From positions 1 through 64,000 of the forward strand of contig CALMVI010000040.1 of assembly GCA_937873095.1 (NCBI GenBank): 64,000 nt of DNA. Direction: 5' to 3'. The DNA comes from an uncultured Acetobacteraceae bacterium (GTDB taxonomy: Bacteria; Pseudomonadota; Alphaproteobacteria; Acetobacterales; Acetobacteraceae). The stretch's first letter is position 1; each line of letters opens with the position of its first letter. This document shows, one piece after another, positions 1 through 9,289 of this stretch. The position numbers and the translations under genes were made by a program. Under the pieces are notes generated by a model, which did not search any database, had not been told where the DNA came from, and saw only the letters and a program-made list of their open reading frames with translations.

Positions 1-933
1 AACGGCACCATCCGCAACATCCTCGACGGCACCATCTTCCGCGAGCCGATCATCTGTCACAACGTGCCGCGCCTGGTACCGCACTGGACACGCCCGATCG
101 TGATCGGCCGCCACGCCTACGGCGACATCTACCGCGCCGTAGAGACCAGGATCCCCGGCCCAGGCCTGGTCACGATGGTGTTCCAGCCGGCCGATGGCGG
201 CGAGCCGCACGTCTACGAGCTGCACGAGTTCAAGGGGCCGGGCGTCGCCATGGCGCAGCACAACACGCGCGCGTCGATCGAGGGGTTTGCGCGCGCCAGC
301 TTCAACTACGCCCTGCTGCGCGACTACCCCGTCTACCTCTCCACCAAGAACACCATCCTCAAGGCCTATGACGGCATGTTCAAGGACGTGTTCCAGGAGG
401 TCTTCGACGCCGAGTTCCGCACCCGCTTCGACAAGCACGGCCTGAGCTACGAGCACCGCCTGATCGACGACATGGTGGCCAGCGCGCTCAAATGGTCCGG
501 CGGCTACCTATGGGCCTGCAAGAACTACGACGGCGACGTGCAAAGCGACATCGTGGCCCAGGGTTTCGGCTCGCTCGGCCTGATGACGAGCGTGCTGATG
601 AGCCCGGACGGCAAGACCATCGAGAGCGAGGCCGCCCACGGCACAGTCACCCGCCACTACCGCGAGCACCAGAAAGGCCGCGAGACGAGCACCAACCCGA
701 TCGCGTCCATCTTCGCCTGGACGCGCGGCCTGATCTATCGCGGCCGCTTCGACGCCACGCCGGACGTGACCGCCTTCGCCGAGACCCTGGAACGGGTCTG
801 CGTCGAGACCGTGGAAGCCGGCGACATGACCAAGGACCTCGCAATCCTGATCGGGCCTGACCAGCCCTGGATGAACACGCAAACCTTCCTGGCCAAGATC
901 GACGAGGGCCTGAGACTCGCGATGAAGATGTAG
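1..933 (+). CDS. icd: NADP-dependent isocitrate dehydrogenase, C-terminal part (5' truncated by window)
   Basis: The frame is open from base 1 and reads [16 protein letters not shown], then NVPRLVPHW and [11 protein letters not shown]. These are highly conserved stretches of the dimeric NADP-type isocitrate dehydrogenase (Icd/IDP), including the NADP-binding GRHA(F/Y)GD segment. Later [16 protein letters not shown] and [12 protein letters not shown] segments match the family's metal/isocitrate and cofactor sites. The enzyme oxidatively decarboxylates isocitrate to 2-oxoglutarate in the TCA cycle, in the cytosol. The ORF-track start at 64 is artificial, because the gene begins upstream of the window; about 310 C-terminal residues are present and end at a TAG stop. 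No frameshift is seen. Confidence 0.97.
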   Translation, partial: NGTIRNILDGTIFREPIICHNVPRLVPHWTRPIVIGRHAYGDIYRAVETRIPGPGLVTMVFQPADGGEPHVYELHEFKGPGVAMAQHNTRASIEGFARASFNYALLRDYPVYLSTKNTILKAYDGMFKDVFQEVFDAEFRTRFDKHGLSYEHRLIDDMVASALKWSGGYLWACKNYDGDVQSDIVAQGFGSLGLMTSVLMSPDGKTIESEAAHGTVTRHYREHQKGRETSTNPIASIFAWTRGLIYRGRFDATPDVTAFAETLERVCVETVEAGDMTKDLAILIGPDQPWMNTQTFLAKIDEGLRLAMKM

Positions 934-1013
934 TCCCGACCTTGCGCCCCGGCGCGACGGGCGCGCCTGACCGGCCTTGGCGCGCGCCCGCAACCACCAG
1001 ATTGGAGCTATCC

Positions 1014-1841
1014 ATGGGCATCAACCGCCGCGTCTTCCTGATGACCACGCTGATGACCGGTTTCACCACGGCGGTGGCTCGCGCCCAGACCGCGCCGATC
1101 CACACCGACGCGGAGGGGCTGGACGCCGGGCAGGCGCAGATCCCGGTGGCGGACGGCCGCCTGCCCGCCTATTACGCGCGCCCTGCCGGCGCCGGCCCGT
1201 TCCCCACCATCCTCGTCATCGAGGAAATCTTCGGCGTGCACGAGTACATCCAGGACGTCTGCCGGCGCCTGGCCAAGCTCGGCTACCTTGCGGTCGCACC
1301 GGAGCTCTACGCCCGCCTGGGCGACCCTGGGAAATACACCGACCCGAACGAGATCGTGGCCAACATCATATCCAAGGCGCCCGACGCGACCATGCTGTCC
1401 GACCTCGACGGCACGGCGGCCTGGGCCGCGGCCAACCGGGGCGATCCGCAGCGGCTGGGCGTCACCGGCTTCTGCCGCGGCGGACGCGATGCCTGGCTGT
1501 ATGCCGAGCATAACCCGAAGCTGAAGGCCGCGGTCGCCTGGTACGGGCCGGTGAAGGGTCCTGTGTCCACCATCCAGCCGCACACGCCGACGGACGAGGC
1601 GGCCGCACTGCGCTGCCCCTTGCTCGGCCTCTACGGCGGCAAGGACGGCAGCATCAACCCGGCCGACGTGCAGTACGCGGCGCAGGTCGCGCGTGATGCC
1701 GGCCACATCGTGCAGATCCACATGTTCCCCGAGGCGGGCCACGGCTTTCATGCCGATTACCGGGCCACCTACAACAAGGACGCGGCCGAGCAGGGCTGGG
1801 CCGAGGCGGTCGCCTGGTTCAAGGCGCACGGTGTGGCGTGA
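1014..1841 (+). CDS. Tat-exported dienelactone hydrolase family protein
   Basis: This is an alpha/beta hydrolase of the dienelactone hydrolase family. The Cys nucleophile lies in GFCRGG, the catalytic Asp in GGKDGSI and the His in EAGHGFHADYR, giving the Cys-Asp-His triad order of the family. I chose ATG 1014 over the track start at 942 because TTGGAGCT lies just upstream and translation then begins MGINRRVFLM, a twin-arginine signal followed by a hydrophobic stretch and an AxA-like cleavage site (VARAQ). The protein is therefore probably periplasmic. Its substrate is unknown; family members hydrolyse dienelactones and other small esters. The stop overlaps the GTG of the next gene (GTGA), so the hydrolase and the exporter are likely cotranscribed. 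Confidence 0.85.
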   Translation: MGINRRVFLMTTLMTGFTTAVARAQTAPIHTDAEGLDAGQAQIPVADGRLPAYYARPAGAGPFPTILVIEEIFGVHEYIQDVCRRLAKLGYLAVAPELYARLGDPGKYTDPNEIVANIISKAPDATMLSDLDGTAAWAAANRGDPQRLGVTGFCRGGRDAWLYAEHNPKLKAAVAWYGPVKGPVSTIQPHTPTDEAAALRCPLLGLYGGKDGSINPADVQYAAQVARDAGHIVQIHMFPEAGHGFHADYRATYNKDAAEQGWAEAVAWFKAHGVA

Positions 1842-3346
1842 GTGACACCGTCCGGTCGCCGGAACCCGCTACGACGTCGAGCTATGCCAGCCCGCGCGAG
1901 GTCATCAGGGCCATCTCCGGCCTGATGCTGGTGCTGGCGCTCGCGTCGCTGGACGGCAACATCGTGGGGCCGGCGCTGCCCCGCATCGTCAGCGATTTGG
2001 GCGGGCTCGCGCACCTGTCCTGGGTAGTCACCGCCTTTGCCGTGGCTTCGACCGCAACGACGCCGCTGTATGGCAAGCTGTCGGACCAGTTCGGCCGGCG
2101 GCCGGCGTTCTTCGTGTCCATCGGCGTGTTCCTGCTGGGGTCGGTGCTGTGCGGCGCCGCCCACAGCATGGCCATGCTGATCGGCAGCCGGGCGCTGCAG
2201 GGCGTGGGCGCGGGCGGGCTGATCGTGCTGTCCCAGGCGACCATCGGCGACCTCGTCTCCCCCAGGGAGCGCGGACGCTACCAGGGCATGATCGCGGCGG
2301 TGTTCGCGCTGTGCAGCGTCGCCGGCCCGCTGCTGGGCGGGGTCATCACCGACCTGCTGTCCTGGCCGTGGATCTTCTACATCAACCTGCCGCTGGGCCT
2401 GGCGGCGCTCGTCATCCTCAGCCTCTCGCTGCCGGCGCAGACGCCGCGGCCCGCCGGGCGGATCGACTTCGCCGGGTTCGCCCTGCTGATCGGCGCCACC
2501 TGCACCGCGCTGCTGCTGCTCAGCTGGGGCGGCGTGGTCTATCCCTGGCGGTCGGCGCCCATCATCGGCCTGGGCGCCACAACGGCGGTGTTCCTGGCGC
2601 TACTGTGGCCGGTGGAACGCGCGGCCGCCGAGCCCGCGCTGCCGCCGCGCCTGTTTGCCGACCGGGTGTTCGCAACCGGCGTCGCCGGGATCACCCTGAC
2701 GGTGACGGCGCTGTTCGGCAGCCTGGTGTTCGTGCCGCTGTTCTTCCAGGCGGTGCTCGGCCTGTCGGGGACCGAGGCCGGGTTGCGCATGGCCCCTTTG
2801 ATGGGCGGGCTGATCGTCAGCTCGGTGCTGGGCGGCCGCAGCGTCACGCGCACCGGCCGCTACAAGCCGTTTCCCGTGGCGGGTCTCGCGATCGCGGCAC
2901 TCGCCTACCTGGCGCTCGCCTGGGCCGCGTCGCACGGCGTCGGCGCCAACGCGATGGACGGCCTGCTGGCCGTGCTCGGCCTCGGCATGGGGCTGGTCAT
3001 GCCGAACGTCACCACCGCGGTGCAGAACGCGGTCGCTCGGGTCGACCTCGGTGTGGCAACCGCGACGCTCGGGTTCTTCCGGTCGCTGGGCGGGGCGTTC
3101 GGGGTCGCGGCATCGGGGATGATCCTGTCGGCAACGTTGCGTGCGTCCCTGCCGGGAAGCGCGGGGCGCGCGGTCCTCGATGCAGGGCTCAGCCAGATCG
3201 CCCGTCTGCCGGCGGCCGAGCGCACGGCGTTGCTGGGCGCCTACGGTCACGCGCTCGGCACCACCTTCGCGGCGGCCGCCTGCGTCAGCGCGTTGGCGTT
3301 CGGCGTGCTGCTGTTCATGCCGGACCGGCCGCTGCGCACACGTTAG
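1838..3346 (+). CDS. MFS drug:H+ antiporter, DHA2 (EmrB/QacA-like) family
   Basis: This 502-residue polytopic inner-membrane protein has about 14 hydrophobic segments, as in the DHA2 branch of the major facilitator superfamily. DGNIVGPALPRI in TM1 matches the family's D(x)TIVNxALP motif. GKLSDQFGRRPAF is the cytoplasmic loop 2-3 motif A, and GVGAGGLIVLSQ, then GPLLGGVITD (motif C), mark it as an antiporter-type exporter. It starts at GTG 1838, overlapping the hydrolase stop by four bases. It probably exports a hydrophobic compound by proton antiport, but the substrate cannot be told. Its TAG stop merges with a dispersed TAGAGT repeat element. Confidence 0.9.
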   Translation: MSDTVRSPEPATTSSYASPREVIRAISGLMLVLALASLDGNIVGPALPRIVSDLGGLAHLSWVVTAFAVASTATTPLYGKLSDQFGRRPAFFVSIGVFLLGSVLCGAAHSMAMLIGSRALQGVGAGGLIVLSQATIGDLVSPRERGRYQGMIAAVFALCSVAGPLLGGVITDLLSWPWIFYINLPLGLAALVILSLSLPAQTPRPAGRIDFAGFALLIGATCTALLLLSWGGVVYPWRSAPIIGLGATTAVFLALLWPVERAAAEPALPPRLFADRVFATGVAGITLTVTALFGSLVFVPLFFQAVLGLSGTEAGLRMAPLMGGLIVSSVLGGRSVTRTGRYKPFPVAGLAIAALAYLALAWAASHGVGANAMDGLLAVLGLGMGLVMPNVTTAVQNAVARVDLGVATATLGFFRSLGGAFGVAASGMILSATLRASLPGSAGRAVLDAGLSQIARLPAAERTALLGAYGHALGTTFAAAACVSALAFGVLLFMPDRPLRTR

Positions 3347-3447
3347 AGTATGCTTTGTTCTCTCGCGTTCACTCCACAGGCTCTAGCTCGGTGTTTTACG
3401 AGCATCCTCATCCGGTCAGACGATTCCGTCTGGCCGGGATCTGCTCT
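3345..3447. repeat. Dispersed 103-bp repeat, family A copy 1
   Basis: This 103-bp stretch recurs at 10207-10309 with about 91 of 103 positions identical by hand alignment. It begins AGAGTATG, directly on the MFS TAG stop, and ends CTGCTCT. Its 3' part contains an inverted repeat, CAGACG-attc-CGTCTG, flanked by CCGG/CCGG. The structure is that of a REP-like palindromic intergenic element. No ORF in it is credible. Confidence 0.85.
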
Positions 3448-3647
3448 GGCCGTCCGGGAAGCGATCGGCCTGTTGTAGACGCCTGGGATAGTTCCTCGAC
3501 CAAGGCGGCGTTTCTACTCAGGGCTTCACACGATTGCGTGATACAGCTGCAACGCCGCTTAACATAACGTTACAGATCGGCCATTCCCTCGGGCGGGATT
3601 AGGAGCCGCGACAGGCTTCCAGCCCAGGTCATGTCCAGGAGAAATCA
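3448..3647. other. Intergenic region upstream of the beta-helix protein gene
   Basis: About 200 bases follow the family A repeat and have no supportable gene. The stretch is less GC-rich than its surroundings and presumably holds the promoter for the gene at 3648. I see no convincing operator or riboswitch. The ribosome-binding site CAGGAGA lies just before ATG 3648. Confidence 0.5.
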
Positions 3648-4925
3648 ATGCCGCGAACCATGATCGCCGCCCTTGTGGCGTGCCTGGCACTTCCTTGCGC
3701 CGGCCACGCCAAGGCGGTCTCGCAGGTGGGCCAATGCAAAGGCAACACCGTCCTGCATTTTACAACGATCGGGGCGGCCTTGGCGGCCCAGTCCTCGGCC
3801 GGCTCCACCATCTACCTGTGCCCGAACGTCTATGCCGAACAGCTGACGATCACGAACCCCACAAACCTGATCGGGGTGAATGACGGAACATCCTCTGGCG
3901 CGATCCTGACTGCGCCGGCGTCCGGGCTGGTTGCGAACGCTCCGGGTTCCGATCCGAACGTCCCGTATGCGGCACAGATCGCCGTCATCGGCGCCGGCAC
4001 GGTCACCATCAGCAACGTGACGGTCGATGGCACCAACAACCAGATCGACGGCTGCGCGCCCATCCTGGTGGGCATACTCTACCAGAACACCAGCGGCACG
4101 GTGCAGAACAGTCGTGTGATCAACCAGGCTCTGGTCAACGGACAGAACGGTCTGGGCGGCTGTCAGAGCGGCAACGCGATCGAGCTTCTCGGCAGCGGCA
4201 GCCAGACCGTGAACGTGGTTGGCAACGACGTGACCGGCTTCCAGAAGAACGGCATCACCGTCGACTCTGTTGTGGCAACCATCACCGGCAACACGGTGAC
4301 CGGGCAGGGCGCCACGTCCGCGATCGCGCAGAACGGCATCGAAACAGACTCGTCGCCAGGCGTCCTGATCTCGCAGAACGTGGTGTCTGACCTGGTCTAT
4401 ACCGGACAGTATGGCGGCGCGACCGGCATCCTGATCTATGACAGCGCGCAAGCGCAGGTGAAGTCCAACACCGGCACCAACACGCAGGGGGTGATCTACG
4501 ACTTCGCCGACGAGACGGGGGCGTCCGACGCACCCACGATCACGTCCAACAGGATACAGGCGACGCATACGTTCGACGGCATCGACGTGTGCGGGGTTGG
4601 CAGTGCAGTGATCAGCGGAAACACCGTCAACGGTTCCGATGAATCCGCGGTCCACCTGGACAGCGAGTGTGTCGCCTACAACAGCGACGGCAGCACGACG
4701 CGGCTGTATAGCAGTGCTACGGTTTCGAACACCAAGGTCAACGGCGCCTGCGTGGGCATCCTCGTCGGTTCGGGGTCGACCCTATCTTCCAAATCCGGGA
4801 CGAACAGCCTCTTCAGCACAATCAGCAATACGCTGCTTGGGTCCGATACCTGTCCGGGCACGGCTCCACAGTTCGCCGTGCATGCGGGCGGCCGCAAGGC
4901 GAAGCGGGTAGCACCGCTTCGCTGA
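3648..4925 (+). CDS. Secreted right-handed parallel beta-helix repeat protein
   Basis: This is a 425-residue exported protein. The N-terminus MPRTMIAALVACLALPCAGHAKA is a clear Sec signal peptide with an AxA-type cleavage site. The mature part has no catalytic motif I recognise. It shows repeating short strands rich in N, G, V and T (for example VISGNTVNGS, ITGNTVTGQG, TITSNRI), as in pectate-lyase-fold/NosD-like beta-helix proteins. Paired cysteines suggest periplasmic or extracellular disulfides. A role in polysaccharide binding or cell-surface interaction is only inferred from the fold. The start is supported by CAGGAGA eight bases upstream. Confidence 0.75.
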   Translation: MPRTMIAALVACLALPCAGHAKAVSQVGQCKGNTVLHFTTIGAALAAQSSAGSTIYLCPNVYAEQLTITNPTNLIGVNDGTSSGAILTAPASGLVANAPGSDPNVPYAAQIAVIGAGTVTISNVTVDGTNNQIDGCAPILVGILYQNTSGTVQNSRVINQALVNGQNGLGGCQSGNAIELLGSGSQTVNVVGNDVTGFQKNGITVDSVVATITGNTVTGQGATSAIAQNGIETDSSPGVLISQNVVSDLVYTGQYGGATGILIYDSAQAQVKSNTGTNTQGVIYDFADETGASDAPTITSNRIQATHTFDGIDVCGVGSAVISGNTVNGSDESAVHLDSECVAYNSDGSTTRLYSSATVSNTKVNGACVGILVGSGSTLSSKSGTNSLFSTISNTLLGSDTCPGTAPQFAVHAGGRKAKRVAPLR

Positions 4926-5029
4926 CCCACGACGGCCGGCGTCGCACACCGATGCGATGCCGGCCACCGTCCTGTGCGGCGGACAGCGGCGTTGGTCCGG
5001 TCGGCAGCTGTCCGCGACAACGAGGTGGT

Positions 5030-6622
5030 CTAACGACTAAGAGGTACGTATCCGGCGGCGGGCTGCCCGTTGCCGGCCGAGAATATCGTGTAGACGCCGC
5101 CATCCCCGAGTGGTGCCGGACCATGGATCAGCGTTGTCCTGGGCCCTGGCAGAGTGCCGCTCCAGGCCAGGGCACGGGGCAGGCAGTCGGGGGCGTTGGG
5201 GGACAGGCAGACCAGGGTGAACGGCCTGCCGGACTGCAGCAGCCCGCTGATGTCGGGTCTCATCGGCTCCCAATGGATGACGGCGGCGTAGCTGGCCGAG
5301 CCGCCTTTCCGCGCCAGCCTGGCAAAGACCAGCGGCACCGCCGTCCAGTATTTCCCGACGGCGATCATGGGCAGTCCGGGCGGCACGTGTGACAGGATCG
5401 CCGACACGTCCGCGTTGACGGCCAGGGGGTCGGGCCTGGCCTCGGTCACGAAGGTGAGCTTGCCCGGCGGCCCGGCATCCAGCGCCACCGCCACCAGGGC
5501 GGCCGCCGGCAACGCGAAGCGCCACCCCGGCATCCAGGCCCGAACCGTCGCCGGCCGGACCGTCCCGAACAGCGATGGCCCGAGCCGTGCTGCGCTGCAC
5601 AGCATGTTCCACGACCAGCAGGCCGGCAGCACCACTGCGAAGAGCTGGATCACGTTGAAGTAGCGCGACCCGTTCAGGTTGAGCTGCACCCAGTCGGTGT
5701 CGGCATAGACGACGGCCGTGAACACCACGGCGGCGGACAGGGCGAGCTGCTGGACCGGTATCGCCACGTCGCCCTGCCGTCCCATTTCGGTCGCTGGCCC
5801 GCAGCGCCGCAGGATGGCGGCGATGATTCCCGCGCCGACCAGCACCATCGCCAGCGCGGTCAGGTCGATCTCGCTCGCCACGGCGCCTGCCGCCACGTTC
5901 AGGGCATCCCAATGCGGACTCAATCCCGTGGGGGTTACCGGAACGAACCGCCGGGCGTGAAGCCATGCAAGGGCGAAGGCCAGGACCATGGCGGCGCAGC
6001 TCGCGCGGTTGCCGAGCGGCGAGGGGAGGCCGAGCAGCCAGCATCCGAAGCCGAGCGGCAGCACCAGCGCCACCAGGGAGAGGTTCACGAAGAACGCGAC
6101 CCAGAACACCGCCGTGACGGCGGCCCATACGCCCAGCCGGGCGATGGCGTTCCCTCCCGAGCGTTCCGCCAGCCACAGACCGAGGACGAACACCGCACAG
6201 GAGACCGGCTGTGACACCGCGGGGTTGAAGAAGGCGCCGGTGAACCGGTCCGCGGCGAACAGCATGGTCAGCACGGCCACGAAGAACTGCTCGTAGTGGC
6301 GCGCACGGTCGCCGGCCAGGGCCAGCACCATGGACACCGACAGGAAGCCGCAGACGTGGCGCAGGTACACCTGCAGGTAGAAGTTTGCCTTGATGCCGCG
6401 CACCGGGCTGGCCAGGAACGGCAGCAGGTTGCCGAAGCGGTTCTGGCTCCAGTAGTACCAGGTCAGCTTCTTGATCGACATGACCGCCGGCAGAAGCGAA
6501 TCGGCGTCATGCACCTGATGGCTGGTGCCGAACGTCATCATGGCCGAGGCGACCAGGATGAAGCCCGTCAGTATCACCGGGCGCGGCAGTGAAATCCGTA
6601 TAGCGGGGGTCTGAGGTTTCAA
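5030..6622 (-). CDS. Polytopic membrane protein of unknown function
   Basis: This 530-residue protein has many hydrophobic segments (for example VILTGFILVASAMMTFG, VWAAVTAVFWVAFFVNLSLVALVLPLGF, IPVQQLALSAAVVFTAVVY) and a C-terminal soluble domain of about 120 residues. The overall plan, with many transmembrane helices, an early acidic DADSLLP loop and a C-terminal periplasmic-type domain, resembles integral-membrane glycosyltransferases of the GT-C kind, but no diagnostic motif was identified. The start is TTG 6622, overlapping the stop of the IMPase gene (TTGA), so the two are probably cotranslated. That start lies inside a dispersed palindromic element (family C). Confidence 0.7.
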   Translation of the reverse strand: MKPQTPAIRISLPRPVILTGFILVASAMMTFGTSHQVHDADSLLPAVMSIKKLTWYYWSQNRFGNLLPFLASPVRGIKANFYLQVYLRHVCGFLSVSMVLALAGDRARHYEQFFVAVLTMLFAADRFTGAFFNPAVSQPVSCAVFVLGLWLAERSGGNAIARLGVWAAVTAVFWVAFFVNLSLVALVLPLGFGCWLLGLPSPLGNRASCAAMVLAFALAWLHARRFVPVTPTGLSPHWDALNVAAGAVASEIDLTALAMVLVGAGIIAAILRRCGPATEMGRQGDVAIPVQQLALSAAVVFTAVVYADTDWVQLNLNGSRYFNVIQLFAVVLPACWSWNMLCSAARLGPSLFGTVRPATVRAWMPGWRFALPAAALVAVALDAGPPGKLTFVTEARPDPLAVNADVSAILSHVPPGLPMIAVGKYWTAVPLVFARLARKGGSASYAAVIHWEPMRPDISGLLQSGRPFTLVCLSPNAPDCLPRALAWSGTLPGPRTTLIHGPAPLGDGGVYTIFSAGNGQPAAGYVPLSR

Positions 6623-6682
6623 ACCCCAGCTTGGTCCAGGGGCGTCGTGCGAAGCACGCTAGCGCGTGACGCCCCTGGCCTC
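6611..6682. repeat. Dispersed palindromic element, family C copy 1, inside coding sequence
   Basis: CCAGGGGCGTC (6636-6646) and GACGCCCCTGG (6668-6678) form a perfect 11-bp stem. The loop contains a further GTGC-gaa-GCAC stem. Flanking blocks (TGAGG-TTTCAAA on one side, GGCCTCAT on the other) recur around 29022-29082 upstream of bchI, so the two are copies of one element. This copy overlaps the last codons of the IMPase gene and the TTG start of the downstream membrane-protein gene. Confidence 0.7.
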
Positions 6683-7503
6683 ATCAGGGCGTCCTGCAAT
6701 CGCCGGAAACTGTCCTGGTCCGGCGTGCAGATCAGCCCGCCCTCGACGATGCCCGGGCGGTATTGCGACCCGTCGAACTGCGCCGCGTAGCCGCCCGCCT
6801 CGCGGTGCAGCAGCCAGCCGGGCAGGTGGTCCCACGGCATCAGCCGGTTGAACAGCAGGAAGTGGCAGTGCCCGGCGGCCAGCATCCGATACTCGTGCGC
6901 GGCGCAGCGGAAATCGTAGATCTGCGCCGGTCGCCGCAGGTTCTGCAGCACGATGTCGCGCAGCGCGGGCGGCAGGTAGCGCCAGGATGCGGCGCCTGTC
7001 ATGCGGTCGACCGGGACGGGCGCGGCCACGCGCAGCGTGTGACGCTTGCCGTCCGAAGACTGCTCCCACGCGCCTTCGCCGCGCACAGCGATCGAGGACG
7101 AATCGACCACAGGATCGTGGATCACGGACGCTGCCACCTCGCCGCTCACGATCGCGGCCGCCATCGTGCCGAACAGCGGCAGCCCTGCGGCGTAGTTCGA
7201 CGTGCCGTCGACCGGATCGACGACGAAGGCGAGTTCGGCGCCTGCCAGGCGGTCGAGCAGCGCGGGATCGCCGGCGGCCGCCTCCTCGCCCACCACGAGG
7301 CAGCCGGGGAACAGCCGGGTCAGGCCGTGCGCGATCATCGCCTCGGCCGCCTCGTCGGCGTCGGTGACCAGGTCGAGCGGGCCGGATTTGGTGCGGATGG
7401 AATGCGTGCCGAGCTTGCGGAAGCGCGGCATGATTTCCGTGCGGGCGGCCGCGCGCAGCAGCAGGTCCAGCTCGCAAGCCTGGCCGACGGTGAAGACTGT
7501 CAA
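6619..7503 (-). CDS. Inositol monophosphatase family protein
   Basis: This is a Mg-dependent sugar/inositol phosphatase of the IMPase/FBPase superfamily. GEEAAAGD supplies the metal-binding Glu, VVDPVDGTSNYAAGLP is the signature DPxDGTxN motif, and MPWDHLPGWLLHREAGG is the second (W)DxxxG...EAGG motif. Substrates in the family include inositol-1-phosphate and PAP (CysQ); which applies here is not clear. It is 294 residues, slightly longer than typical. The extra C-terminal tail (about 18 residues, GASRASVLRTTPLDQAGV) is encoded by a dispersed palindromic element. It starts at TTG 7503, three bases after the hflX stop, and so probably belongs to the hfq-hflX transcription unit. Confidence 0.88.
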   Translation of the reverse strand: MTVFTVGQACELDLLLRAAARTEIMPRFRKLGTHSIRTKSGPLDLVTDADEAAEAMIAHGLTRLFPGCLVVGEEAAAGDPALLDRLAGAELAFVVDPVDGTSNYAAGLPLFGTMAAAIVSGEVAASVIHDPVVDSSSIAVRGEGAWEQSSDGKRHTLRVAAPVPVDRMTGAASWRYLPPALRDIVLQNLRRPAQIYDFRCAAHEYRMLAAGHCHFLLFNRLMPWDHLPGWLLHREAGGYAAQFDGSQYRPGIVEGGLICTPDQDSFRRLQDALMRPGASRASVLRTTPLDQAGV

Positions 7504-7504
7504 C

Positions 7505-8851
7505 TCAGTGCGGGCGTTCGAAACGCGCGCGGTCGGCGGGCAGCAGGCGCACGGTCACGCGGGCCGCATCCTCCTTGTCCTCGCGGCCGATCACCTCGCC
7601 ATGCTCGTACAGCCAGGCCAGGCGCGCCCCGTCCTGATGGCCGATGTCGTATTCCGCCTGTTCCATGCCGGCGGCCAGACGTGCGTCCAGCATGGCGAGC
7701 AGCGCGGGCAGCCCCTCCCCGGTCAGGGCGGACACCGCGACCGATCCCTGGTTGACGGCCGCGGCGCCGACGCCGCCGAGCAGGTCGGCCTTGTTCAGCA
7801 CCTCCATGGTGCGGCGCTGGTAATCCTCGTCCAGCGTGCCGTCGCGGGCCATGCCGTCCAGCACCGACAGCACGTCGGCGCGCTGGGCGGCGCTGTCCGG
7901 ATGGGCGGCATCGCGCACGTGCAGGATCAGGTCGGCTTCGGCCACCTCCTCTAGCGTGGCGCGGAAGGCTGCGACCAGCTCGGTCGGCAGTTCGCTGATG
8001 AAGCCCACCGTATCCGACAGGATCGCCTGCCGGCCGCTCGGCAGCCGCAGGCCGCGCATGGTGGGGTCCAGCGTCGCGAAGAGCTGGTCCTGGGCGTGGA
8101 CGTCGGCGCCGGTCAGGGCGTTGAACAGGGTGGACTTGCCGGCGTTGGTGTAGCCGACCAGCGCGATGATGGGGTAGGGCACGCGCTTGCGCGCGCTGCG
8201 GTGCAGGCCGCGGGTGCGCCGCACCCCTTCGAGCTCGCGCTTGAGGCGGACGATGCGGTCGGTGATCAGCCTGCGGTCCGCCTCGATCTGCGTCTCGCCC
8301 GGCCCGCCCAGGAAGCCGAAGCCGCCGCGCTGCCGTTCCAGATGGGTCCAGGACCGCACAAGGCGCGAGCGCTGGTAGTCCAGATGGGCGAGCTCGACCT
8401 GCAGCGACCCCTCGCGCGTGGCCGCGCGCTCGCCGAAGATGTCCAGGATCAGGCCGGTGCGGTCGATCACCTTGCAGCCCCAGCCGCGCTCCAGGTTGCG
8501 CTGCTGAACCGGGCTGAGCGCCGCATCGACGATGGCGACGGTGACGTGCCCCGATTCGAGCTGCCCCTTCTCGCTCTCCATCTGCCCGGCGCCGAGCAGG
8601 GTGGAGGGCCGCCGGGTCCGCAGCGGCAGGATGGCGGTGTGCACCACGGCCAGGCCGATCGACCGGGCCAGGCCGACCGCTTCGTCCAGCCTGGCCTGGG
8701 CGGCGCGCGACGGGTCCACGCCGTGGCGCTCGGCAGGGTGCGGACGCTCCCAGGGCAGGATGATGGCGGCCCTGGTCGGCGACGCACCGGAGCCACCGCG
8801 TGGCGCGGCCGCGGTCGCCCGGTCGGGGTCCTCAGCTGTCGGCGTCTGCAG
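7505..8851 (-). CDS. hflX: Ribosome-associated GTPase HflX
   Basis: This is a TRAFAC GTPase that splits or rescues stalled 70S ribosomes. The N-terminal HflX domain ends in the glycine-rich [13 protein letters not shown] signature. It is followed by a helical segment and the G domain, with G1 [10 protein letters not shown]3 DTVGF and G4 NKAD. The track start at 8941 would run deep into hfq. A strong AAGGAGGT sits inside the hfq 3' end exactly six bases before an in-frame CTG at 8851, and no ATG or GTG lies between. I therefore take CTG 8851 (448 residues) as the likely start, with GTG 8875 as the alternative. The order hfq-hflX is conserved in proteobacteria. Confidence 0.93.
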   Translation of the reverse strand: MQTPTAEDPDRATAAAPRGGSGASPTRAAIILPWERPHPAERHGVDPSRAAQARLDEAVGLARSIGLAVVHTAILPLRTRRPSTLLGAGQMESEKGQLESGHVTVAIVDAALSPVQQRNLERGWGCKVIDRTGLILDIFGERAATREGSLQVELAHLDYQRSRLVRSWTHLERQRGGFGFLGGPGETQIEADRRLITDRIVRLKRELEGVRRTRGLHRSARKRVPYPIIALVGYTNAGKSTLFNALTGADVHAQDQLFATLDPTMRGLRLPSGRQAILSDTVGFISELPTELVAAFRATLEEVAEADLILHVRDAAHPDSAAQRADVLSVLDGMARDGTLDEDYQRRTMEVLNKADLLGGVGAAAVNQGSVAVSALTGEGLPALLAMLDARLAAGMEQAEYDIGHQDGARLAWLYEHGEVIGREDKEDAARVTVRLLPADRARFERPH

Positions 8852-9143
8852 AGACGACCTCCTTGTCGGGCGCACCCGCGTCTCGAGCCTTGTCGGAGGC
8901 AGCGGCTTCGCGCGCGGGATCGAAGAGCTGGATCGGCGCACCCGGCATCACCGTGCTGATGGCGTGCTTGTAGACCAGCTGAGTGTGCCCGTCGCGTCGC
9001 AGCAGCACCGAAAAATTGTCGAACCAGGTGATGATGCCCTGCAGCTTCACCCCGTTGATCAGGAACACTGTGACCGGAGTCTTGGCCTTGCGCACGTGGT
9101 TCAGGAACACGTCCTGCACGTTCTGCGTCTTCTCAGTAGCCAC
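8832..9143 (-). CDS. hfq: RNA chaperone Hfq
   Basis: This Sm-like hexameric chaperone pairs small RNAs with mRNAs. Residues 9-70 carry the Sm1 motif ([19 protein letters not shown]...[22 protein letters not shown]) and the Sm2 motif (YKHAISTV), which are diagnostic. The acidic, low-complexity C-terminal tail (about 30 residues) is typical of alphaproteobacterial Hfq. The start is GTG 9143, preceded by AAGGGT. The 3' end carries the ribosome-binding site for hflX and overlaps it by 20 bases. Confidence 0.97.
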   Translation of the reverse strand: MATEKTQNVQDVFLNHVRKAKTPVTVFLINGVKLQGIITWFDNFSVLLRRDGHTQLVYKHAISTVMPGAPIQLFDPAREAAASDKARDAGAPDKEVVSADADS

Positions 9144-9289
9144 GAAGTTGACCCTTCATTCTTGGCACAGCCCTGCGTTGGTGCGGGCCGTATCCGCTCG
9201 TCTGCACGGTCGCGCAGGACGCCATGCAGCGAACCTTGCAAGCGGCATGCCGACGCGGGACGCAGGCATGCGATTGCAGTCACGGTTAT

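Noticed and set aside
2149-3567. 472-residue plus-strand ORF over the MFS gene
   Set aside because: It is an Arg-rich shadow frame of the transporter with no recognisable domain.
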